Assembly: GCA_034112085.1 (NCBI GenBank) | Contig: JAWUWD010000133.1 | Location: 1 to 64,000 of the forward strand | DNA from: JAWUWD01 sp034112085 | Lineage (GTDB): Bacteria; Bacteroidota; Bacteroidia; Cytophagales; Cyclobacteriaceae | DNA: 64,000 nucleotides | Direction: 5' to 3' | In this document: positions 53,067 through 59,680 of the stretch, one piece after another | Numbering within the stretch: the stretch's first letter is position 1 | How the letters are laid out: each line of letters opens with the position of its first letter | The notes under the pieces: model-generated | The model's database searches: none | Seen by the model: the letters and a program-made list of their open reading frames with translations, nothing else | What the model was told of the DNA's origin: nothing | Translations under genes and position numbers: made by a program

Positions 53067-53519
53067 ATGAATTTAAAAACACAAATAGACGCAGATATTA
53101 AAAAGGCAATGCTTGCGAAGCAAAAAGAAGAATTGACGGCACTTAGAGCGGTTAAATCAGCAATATTATTGGCAGAAACAGCAAGTGGTGCTAAAGAAGA
53201 GATCAGTGAAGAGGAGGGTCTCAAGATTCTTACAAAAGCAGTAAAGCAACGAAAGGATTCAGCGGAGCTATTCGAAAAAGAAGGTAGAACGGATTTGGCG
53301 ACTAAGGAAATCTTCGAATACGAGGTGATATCAAGGTACTTGCCTCAACAACTCAATGAAGAGGAGCTAAAGGCAGCAATTGAAAAAATAGTATCTGATA
53401 CTGGAGCTGCAGGAATGAAAGATATGGGTAAAGTAATGGGGATGGCTTCAAAATCTCTTGCAGGAAAAGCTGAAGGGAAAGCCATTTCAGTAATGGTAAA
53501 ATCTTTATTGGTAGGATAA
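53067..53519 (+). CDS. GatB/YqeY domain protein
   Basis: This 150-residue protein is a stand-alone YqeY domain: IDADIKKAMLAKQKEELTALRAVKSAI, ILTKAVKQRKDSAELFEKEGR, YLPQQLNEEELKAAI and GKVMGMASKSLAGKAEGK. The domain is the tRNA-binding tail of GatB, and stand-alone forms may act on tRNA or in amidotransferase function, but this is unproven. It heads a co-oriented series and is followed after 1 bp by cvpA. Confidence 0.92.
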   Translation: MNLKTQIDADIKKAMLAKQKEELTALRAVKSAILLAETASGAKEEISEEEGLKILTKAVKQRKDSAELFEKEGRTDLATKEIFEYEVISRYLPQQLNEEELKAAIEKIVSDTGAAGMKDMGKVMGMASKSLAGKAEGKAISVMVKSLLVG

Positions 53520-53520
53520 G

Positions 53521-54039
53521 TTGAGTACGATTGATATCATTATACTGATACCTTTGATATTTGGAGCATATCGGGGTTTTAAGAAAGGCTTTTTGATGGA
53601 GCTCGCGACAATATTGGCTTTCGTATTAGCCATTATTGGGGGATTCAAATTGCTTCATTGGGGAATGGGGCTCTTGGATAAGCATTTCGAAATCAATGGT
53701 ACTCTGCTACCATACATCTCCTTCATTCTTATTTTCATTGGGATAGTACTGCTTGTGAATCTCATAGGTAAAATGCTTAAAAGAGTATTAGACATGACTT
53801 TACTCGGGAGTTTAGATGCATTTGCAGGAGGATTGGTGGGCTTGCTCAAGTGGACTTTTGGCGTAAGTGTGATATTATGGCTAAGTACTAATGTGGGCTT
53901 ATTTGTACCACCCGAATACATTGATGAATCCTTATTGTATCTATATATAGTGAATATTGCTCCAACTGTAGTAGAGTATGTGGCTATTCTTTGGCCAATG
54001 GCGGAAGATTTGTTCCACCCAATAAAAGAACTAATTTAA
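53521..54039 (+). CDS. CvpA family membrane protein
   Basis: This 172-residue protein has four TM segments and the CvpA start IDIIILIPLIFGAYRGFKKGFLMELATILAFV. TM3-4 have DAFAGGLVGLLKWTFGV. CvpA proteins relate to envelope integrity and, in E. coli, colicin V production. Only TTG at 53521 can start the protein: no Met occurs before residue 26, which lies inside TM1-TM2. One base separates it from yqeY. Confidence 0.9.
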   Translation: MSTIDIIILIPLIFGAYRGFKKGFLMELATILAFVLAIIGGFKLLHWGMGLLDKHFEINGTLLPYISFILIFIGIVLLVNLIGKMLKRVLDMTLLGSLDAFAGGLVGLLKWTFGVSVILWLSTNVGLFVPPEYIDESLLYLYIVNIAPTVVEYVAILWPMAEDLFHPIKELI

Positions 54040-54052
54040 TAGTTGTCTAAAG

Positions 54053-54628
54053 TTGATTCTACTCCTTGATAATTTCGATTCTTTCACTTACAATTTGGTC
54101 GATTATTTTGCTCAATTGGGCGTGGATTGTGATGTAAAACGGAATGACACATCACTTCAAGACATCATCAGTAAAGAATATCAAGCAATAGTACTTTCTC
54201 CTGGCCCTGAAACTCCTGCCAAAGCAGGGATCATGATGGAGGTGTTGGATCATTATATTGGACTTGTGCCTATACTAGGGATTTGTCTTGGGCATCAAGC
54301 AATAGGAGAGTATTTTGGAGCGAACTTGGTAAAGTCACAAAAACCAATGCATGGTAAAGTATCAGGAATATATTGTGAAGAGCATCAGATGTATAAAAGA
54401 GTACCCAAACAACATAAAGTAGTCAGGTATAACTCTCTGCTTATTGAAAATATAAAAGAACCATTGCGCGTTATTGCCAAAACGTCAACAAATGAAGTGA
54501 TGGCCATTGCACATAATAGTTTGCCAATTTGGGGACTGCAATATCACCCAGAAGCGGCATTGAGTGAATATGGAATTCAGACGTTGCAAAATTGGGTCGC
54601 GGCAAATTCTGTAGTTGTGAATGAATGA
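54053..54628 (+). CDS. aminodeoxychorismate/anthranilate synthase glutaminase subunit
   Basis: This 191-residue class I glutamine amidotransferase has LLLDNFDSFTYNLVDYF at the start, the Cys nucleophile in LGICLGHQAIGEYF, and QYHPEAALSEYG with catalytic His and Glu. It supplies ammonia to TrpE or PabB; which one cannot be decided because neither gene is present. With no trp genes nearby, a PabA (folate) role is plausible. Translation must begin at TTG 54053, since the next Met is around residue 62. Confidence 0.92.
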   Translation: MILLLDNFDSFTYNLVDYFAQLGVDCDVKRNDTSLQDIISKEYQAIVLSPGPETPAKAGIMMEVLDHYIGLVPILGICLGHQAIGEYFGANLVKSQKPMHGKVSGIYCEEHQMYKRVPKQHKVVRYNSLLIENIKEPLRVIAKTSTNEVMAIAHNSLPIWGLQYHPEAALSEYGIQTLQNWVAANSVVVNE

Positions 54629-54673
54629 TTTTTAGTTAATTTGCATTAGAGTAAGTGTAGACAGAATAAATAT

Positions 54674-55429
54674 ATGGCGTTAGAAATAAAAGAAGATCAA
54701 GGATTTAAATATATAGATGAGGGATCTGGTCAGCCAATGGTCCTTTTACACGGATTGTTTGGGGCACTAAGTAATTGGGAAAAAGTAGTAGAGACGTTTT
54801 CTGGACAATATCGTGTGCTGATTCCTTTACTTCCTGTCTATGACATGCCATTGAAGCAGTCTGGGCTTGACGGACTTGTTGCACACGTGGAAAAGTTCGT
54901 GGCTCTTAAGTCGCTTACTGAAATGATTCTAGTTGGGAACTCACTGGGAGGTCATGTTGGTTTGATATACACATTGGCACATCAAGCCAGTGTCAACAAG
55001 CTAGTTCTCACTGGTAGTTCTGGGTTGTTCGAAAACACAATGGGTGGCTCATTTCCTAAGAGAGGAAGCTATGATTATATTAAAGAAAGAATAGAATACA
55101 CCTTTTATGATCCAAAGACGGCTACCAAGGAATTGATAGACGAAGTGTTTGAAACGACTAAAAGCATTCCTAAATGTTTGAGAATTGTGGCAATGGCGAA
55201 GTCAGCTCAACGTCACAACATGGCAAAAGAGCTTCATAAAATCAAAGTTCCAACACTATTAGTATGGGGTCTTAACGATACGATCACACCACCAATGGTT
55301 GGACACGAGTTCAATAAATTAATCCCGAATTCTGAGCTGAAATTTATAGATAAATGCTGTCATGCCCCAATGATGGAGCGAGCGGATGAATTCAATGAAA
55401 TTCTCAAAGAATACCTTAATACCCATTGA
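54674..55429 (+). CDS. alpha/beta hydrolase
   Basis: This 251-residue protein has a complete alpha/beta hydrolase triad: oxyanion loop VLLHGLFGALSNW, nucleophile LVGNSLGGHVG, Asp in LLVWGLNDTITPP and His in CCHAPMMERADEF. No signal peptide is present. The esterase or lyase substrate is unknown. It lies immediately before the CBS-domain protein gene (1 bp between TGA and ATG), so the two are probably co-translated. Confidence 0.9.
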   Translation: MALEIKEDQGFKYIDEGSGQPMVLLHGLFGALSNWEKVVETFSGQYRVLIPLLPVYDMPLKQSGLDGLVAHVEKFVALKSLTEMILVGNSLGGHVGLIYTLAHQASVNKLVLTGSSGLFENTMGGSFPKRGSYDYIKERIEYTFYDPKTATKELIDEVFETTKSIPKCLRIVAMAKSAQRHNMAKELHKIKVPTLLVWGLNDTITPPMVGHEFNKLIPNSELKFIDKCCHAPMMERADEFNEILKEYLNTH

Positions 55430-55430
55430 T

Positions 55431-56096
55431 ATGATTGCCCACGAATTGATCAACCATATGATTCCTCCACTCAAACTCACCGATGATGCGCATAAAGCAA
55501 TGGTTTGGATGGAAGAATTACGGTCTAATCAGTTGCCAGTGGTTGATAAAGGCAAATTTCTTGGGCTTATTAGCGAAGAGATTATTTTGGATGAGAATGA
55601 TGTTGAGAAGCTGGTTAGCGAATTAGAGCTATTTGGAACAGAATGTATTGTTGATGAAGGGGATCACTTTTATGATGTCATCAAAATGGCATCTGACTTC
55701 AATGTTGATATAGTAGGAGTGATCAATAATCAAGGAAAATATGTTGGAGTAATCACTATCCAAGATACGATCTCGTCTTTCGCTCAAACGGCAGCAGTGC
55801 AGTTGCCAGGAGGTATAATAGTATTGTCACTAGATCAAATTGATTATTCATTATCTGAAATAAGTCGACTTATCGAAGGTGAGAATGCGAAAATATTAAG
55901 TAGTATAGTAAAGGAAGATGTCCATGATGCCAGTAAAATTCGACTAACATTGAAAATTGACAAAGTAGATTTATCACATATAACTGCTACTTTGGAAAGA
56001 TTCGAATACCGAATAATTGCACGATTTCAGGAATCTAAGATAATTGACAACGAAAAGGAAAAAGTGGATATGCTATTGAAGTATTTGAATATTTAA
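55431..56096 (+). CDS. CBS-domain protein with ACT-like tail
   Basis: About 221 residues. Two CBS motifs occupy about 1-125 (AHKAMVWMEELRSNQLPVVDKGKFLGLIS; VIKMASDFNVDIVGVINNQG). The C-terminal part (about 130-221, IIVLSLDQIDYSLSEISRLIE) is ACT-like, suggesting binding of a nucleotide or small ligand. The frame extends upstream into the hydrolase gene to 55386, but ATG at 55431 is the sensible start. It is followed after 3 bp by nadK, so ligand sensing linked to NAD(P) metabolism is possible but unproven. Confidence 0.85.
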   Translation: MIAHELINHMIPPLKLTDDAHKAMVWMEELRSNQLPVVDKGKFLGLISEEIILDENDVEKLVSELELFGTECIVDEGDHFYDVIKMASDFNVDIVGVINNQGKYVGVITIQDTISSFAQTAAVQLPGGIIVLSLDQIDYSLSEISRLIEGENAKILSSIVKEDVHDASKIRLTLKIDKVDLSHITATLERFEYRIIARFQESKIIDNEKEKVDMLLKYLNI

Positions 56097-56099
56097 TAA

Positions 56100-56969
56100 A
56101 TGAGAATTGGCATACACGGGAAACAATTCAATACTGATACGGCTATTATCCTTCAACAGCTATTTGATTTCTTTCTTAAAAAGGGAACAGCAATCTATCT
56201 ATCTGAAGAATACGCCAAAATCTTAGTGCAGTCCAGTGTTGAATTCACAGATTTTCAAGTTTATGATTTAGAGAGTTTGTCAACTTTGGATGTTGTTGTA
56301 TCATTAGGGGGGGATGGTACATTGTTGGAGGCGGTAGCGGAAATAGGGAATTTAGAGATTCCTGTCTTGGGAATCAATACGGGGAGATTAGGATTTCTGG
56401 CAACGACAGCAAAAGAATCAGTAATCGAAGCAATTGAACAGTTGTATAAGGGTAACTATACTTACGATGAGAGAACACTCTTAAAGCTTGATGCAGAAAA
56501 TTTATTTGGCGAAAAGAATTTTGCGCTCAATGATTTTACCATTCTAAAAAAGGATACCTCATCCATGATTGTAGTTCACACTTATATCAATGGTGATTTT
56601 CTTAATTCATATTGGGCCGATGGACTCATTATCTCAACTCCTACCGGATCGACTGGTTATTCACTTAGTTGTGGAGGTCCTTTGGTCCTGCCTCAGTCTA
56701 ACAACTTTGTTATCACTCCAATCAGCCCACACAATCTAACTGCCAGACCAATGGTCGTGCCTGATGACAGTCAGATCACTCTAAAGGTAGAGGGTAGAAC
56801 TGATACTTTTTTGGTGTCCCTAGATGCCAGATTTGAAATAGTAGAGTCAAGTATAGAGTTGAAGGTCGTAAAAGAGAAGTTTAAGGCAAAGCTCATCAAA
56901 CTCCCTAACAATCAGATATTTGAAACCTTAAGACAAAAACTGCATTGGGGGATAGATATTAGAAATTGA
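56100..56969 (+). CDS. nadK: NAD kinase
   Basis: This 289-residue protein has the NAD kinase signature VVVSLGGDGTLLEAV, LGINTGRLGFLA, ALNDFTILKKD and GLIISTPTGSTGYSLSCGGP. It phosphorylates NAD to NADP in the cytoplasm and is essential in most bacteria. It ends the series yqeY-cvpA-glutaminase-hydrolase-CBS-nadK and is followed by a hairpin. Confidence 0.95.
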   Translation: MRIGIHGKQFNTDTAIILQQLFDFFLKKGTAIYLSEEYAKILVQSSVEFTDFQVYDLESLSTLDVVVSLGGDGTLLEAVAEIGNLEIPVLGINTGRLGFLATTAKESVIEAIEQLYKGNYTYDERTLLKLDAENLFGEKNFALNDFTILKKDTSSMIVVHTYINGDFLNSYWADGLIISTPTGSTGYSLSCGGPLVLPQSNNFVITPISPHNLTARPMVVPDDSQITLKVEGRTDTFLVSLDARFEIVESSIELKVVKEKFKAKLIKLPNNQIFETLRQKLHWGIDIRN

Positions 56970-56977
56970 TCTAGCCT

Positions 56978-57003
56978 ATTTTCACTTACTATTGAGTGAA
57001 AAT
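56978..57003 (+). terminator. terminator-like hairpin after nadK
   Basis: ATTTTCACT pairs with AGTGAAAAT around an 8-nt loop, followed by TTTTATATT. The stem is AT-rich, so termination may be partial. The 11-bp sequence TTACTATTGAG occurs in the loop region (56986-56996) and again at 57034-57044. Confidence 0.5.
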
Positions 57004-57063
57004 TTTTATATTACTTCTTAATACCTATTTTTGTTACTATTGAGAAGATGTGATTGTACTATT

Positions 57064-58161
57064 ATGAGGAAACTAATTGTTGGTATATTGATTTTATTTA
57101 TGACTGGATTAGTCATGAATGAAGCCCATGCGCAACTTAGCAGAAAGAAGCTGAAAAAAAATAACAAGCGGATGTCTAAATTCAAGGGCAAAAAAAATGG
57201 TTTTGATAAGAACAAGAAGTACAACTATATAGGAGTTACTTTAAATTCATTCAACTATTTTGGAGACCTTTCCCCTCTTCCAGATAAAATTAGTACTGAC
57301 ATTAAATTTACCAGGCCTGCAGTTGGACTTACATTTGGACACAGATTCGGGCCAAGATATACTGTAAGGGGGGAGTTTAGAGTTGGAACCCTTCGTGGAA
57401 GTGATTTTGCATCAGCTGATGCGACTGATGCCAATGCCAAATTTCGATATGTACGAAACTTGCAATTCAAAAATCGTGTGAAAGAGCTGACGGTTACAGG
57501 AGTGTTTGATTTGTTTAAGAATTCATCTACTTATATTAATCGAGTACCACTGACACCTTATGCCTTTGTAGGTGTAACGGCTTACCTCCATAATCCTCAA
57601 GCCTTTGTTGGAGATGACGGACCTTCAGATACTGGAACGTGGGTGGATTTACAACCGTTAGGAACAGAAGGACAAAATCTAGATTTAGTTCAAGCACATA
57701 GTGATTTGGGCATAGAAGATGAACATCCTAACGCAGGTATTGAGCCTTATAAGACACTGCAAATAGCCGTTCCATTTGGAATAGGAGTAAGGTACAAATT
57801 CAATGAGGTTTTCGATTTTTCTTTTGAAATGGGAGCTAGAATTTTGTTTACCGATTATATTGATGATGTGAGTGGTAATTATGTTGATGTTACATTATTT
57901 GATGACCCATTAACAGCATATCTTTCTGATAGATCACGAGAAGTTAATGATGCAGAATCTGGCACTGCTAGAGATGGAGAGGCTGTAGGGGCAGTTACGG
58001 GAGGCTTACTTGGTCAAGGAGTTCCTTTTAGCGGTTATGGAGAACAATATAACAAAGATAATATTAGAGGTAATAGCAATGATAATGACTACTATTTCGT
58101 TACTACGTTTAGACTTTCCTACGTACTTGGGGCGTCATTTAGAAAAGCGAAATTTAGATAA
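57064..58161 (+). CDS. DUF6089-like outer-membrane or periplasmic beta-barrel protein, large paralogue
   Basis: About 365 residues. The signal peptide runs from ATG 57064 (MRKLIVGILILFMTGLVMNEAHAQ). A very basic segment (RKKLKKNNKRMSKFKGKK) is followed by beta strands of a small barrel: YIGVTLNSFNYFGDLSP, GLTFGHRFGPRYTVRGEF, IAVPFGIGVRYKFNE, ending FRLSYVLGASFRKAKFR. DUF6089 proteins sit in this position in many Bacteroidota next to uppS-bamA. TATTTTTG at 57026-57033 is a possible -7 box. Function is unknown; an envelope-assembly role is inferred from context. Confidence 0.83.
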   Translation: MRKLIVGILILFMTGLVMNEAHAQLSRKKLKKNNKRMSKFKGKKNGFDKNKKYNYIGVTLNSFNYFGDLSPLPDKISTDIKFTRPAVGLTFGHRFGPRYTVRGEFRVGTLRGSDFASADATDANAKFRYVRNLQFKNRVKELTVTGVFDLFKNSSTYINRVPLTPYAFVGVTAYLHNPQAFVGDDGPSDTGTWVDLQPLGTEGQNLDLVQAHSDLGIEDEHPNAGIEPYKTLQIAVPFGIGVRYKFNEVFDFSFEMGARILFTDYIDDVSGNYVDVTLFDDPLTAYLSDRSREVNDAESGTARDGEAVGAVTGGLLGQGVPFSGYGEQYNKDNIRGNSNDNDYYFVTTFRLSYVLGASFRKAKFR

Positions 58162-58871
58162 TGAATTATAGAGTAAGACACATATTAGGAAAGGCAATCA
58201 ACGCTTTTCCTTTTTTTTGTTTCATACTGTTTTCCGTTATGGTTAACGGGCAAGGAACAGAGATTGGAGGAGGTATAGGTGGAATTAGCTACACGGGGGA
58301 CCTTAATAGAGGATATGATTTACTTCAAAATCGTCCTGCCTTCACAGTCTTTCATCGTACAAACATGAGCGATTTTTTTAGTTTTAAGGTTGGGATTACT
58401 GCGGGAAAGTTAGTTGGTTCAGACCGAAAGACCGGAATAGATGCTTTTGCTGATCAACGTAATGACTCCTTTGATATGTTTTTGCTGGAGGCTTCTGGAG
58501 TTATGGAATATCACTTTCTAGATTGGAAGAGCAATAAGTCTTTAATTAGGTGGACGCCATATGTCTTTGGCGGAGTTGGTGTTATGTTTATGTCAGGACA
58601 GCAGAATAAGCCTGAGGAATATAGTAATGTTCAGCCTGTTATTCCATTCGGGGTTGGTTTCAAATACATACTTAATCCAAAGTGGTACATAGGGGTAGAA
58701 GGAGGCGCACGAAAAACCTTCTTTGATTATCTGGACAATGTTTCTGAAGGAAATCAAGCATTGAAGAACTACCAATACGGTAATGTTAACGATAATGATA
58801 TGTATTACTTTGTTGGCTTTACTGTCAATTATGCATTTTACACTATTCCTTGCCCTTTTCCATATAAGTAA
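58161..58871 (+). CDS. DUF6089-like envelope protein, small paralogue
   Basis: This 236-residue protein has a signal peptide (about 1-31, ending MVNGQG) and barrel strands parallel to the previous gene (GISYTGDLNRGYD, TPYVFGGVGVMFM, PFGVGFKYILNPKWYIGVEGG, ending NVNDNDMYYFVGFTVNY). Its ATG overlaps the preceding TAA by one base (TAATG), implying coupled translation. Together the two genes form a tandem paralogous pair of different length. Confidence 0.85.
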   Translation: MNYRVRHILGKAINAFPFFCFILFSVMVNGQGTEIGGGIGGISYTGDLNRGYDLLQNRPAFTVFHRTNMSDFFSFKVGITAGKLVGSDRKTGIDAFADQRNDSFDMFLLEASGVMEYHFLDWKSNKSLIRWTPYVFGGVGVMFMSGQQNKPEEYSNVQPVIPFGVGFKYILNPKWYIGVEGGARKTFFDYLDNVSEGNQALKNYQYGNVNDNDMYYFVGFTVNYAFYTIPCPFPYK

Positions 58872-58919
58872 GTCTATCCGAATAATTGACATTTATAATG
58901 CTTTTTGAGCAAATACAAC

Positions 58920-58927
58920 TATTTTTG
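58920..58927 (+). promoter_or_regulatory. possible -7 box for uppS
   Basis: TATTTTTG matches TAnnTTTG and ends 7 bp before the GTG at 58935. No TTG lies at the expected -33 distance. If used, the transcript would be nearly leaderless. Confidence 0.3.
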
Positions 58928-58934
58928 CATTCTT

Positions 58935-59678
58935 GTGGAAGAACCGCTTAAAAATATAGATAAAAATAATATTCCTAGACACATTGCCGTTATCATGGAT
59001 GGGAACGGTCGTTGGGCAAAGAAGAAGGGAGCTATGCGCATTTTTGGGCATAAGAACGCAATAAAGTCTGTTAGAGAAACGACTGAGGGGTGTGCAGAAT
59101 TGGGGGTGCAATATTTAACCTTATATGCCTTTTCAACGGAAAATTGGTCTAGACCGAAACTGGAAGTTGATGCACTGATGGAATTATTAGTGAATACCAT
59201 AAGAAAGGAAGTCCCTACTTTGATGAAAAATAATGTACGGCTGCAAACAATTGGGAATACTGAGACACTTCCAAAGAGTTGTCAGGAGAATTTGAAAAAG
59301 GCAATTCATCAGACAAAGGATAACTCAGGATTGACATTGATTCTTGCATTAAGTTATAGTGGGAGATGGGAAATTGTCCAAGCGGTAAAGAAAATTGCAA
59401 GCGGAGTAAAAGACGGGGATATTGATATTGACAGTATTGATATTGAAACTTTTGACAATAGTCTTAGTACAGCAAATATTCCTGATCCTGAGTTGATGAT
59501 CAGAACGAGTGGAGAGATGAGAATAAGCAATTTTCTATTATGGCAACTTGCATATACCGAGTTATACATAACAGAAACATTGTGGCCTGACTTTCGTAGA
59601 GACAATCTTTATGAGGCCGTCTTATCTTATCAAGATAGGGAGAGGAGATTTGGTAAAACAAGTGAACAAGTGAAATAG
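58935..59678 (+). CDS. uppS: isoprenyl (undecaprenyl diphosphate) transferase
   Basis: About 247 residues with the UppS pattern: HIAVIMDGNGRWAKKKG with the catalytic Asp, FGHKNAIKSVRETTE, LTLYAFSTENWSRP, and PDPELMIRTSGEMRISNFL ending the active site. It makes the C55 lipid carrier for cell-wall and glycan synthesis, using IPP made through ispH (32 kb). The frame could begin at TTG 58905, but GTG 58935 (EEPLKNIDKNNIPRHIA) gives the normal family length. It overlaps bamA's upstream GTG by one base. Confidence 0.93.
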   Translation: MEEPLKNIDKNNIPRHIAVIMDGNGRWAKKKGAMRIFGHKNAIKSVRETTEGCAELGVQYLTLYAFSTENWSRPKLEVDALMELLVNTIRKEVPTLMKNNVRLQTIGNTETLPKSCQENLKKAIHQTKDNSGLTLILALSYSGRWEIVQAVKKIASGVKDGDIDIDSIDIETFDNSLSTANIPDPELMIRTSGEMRISNFLLWQLAYTELYITETLWPDFRRDNLYEAVLSYQDRERRFGKTSEQVK

Positions 59679-59680
59679 TG

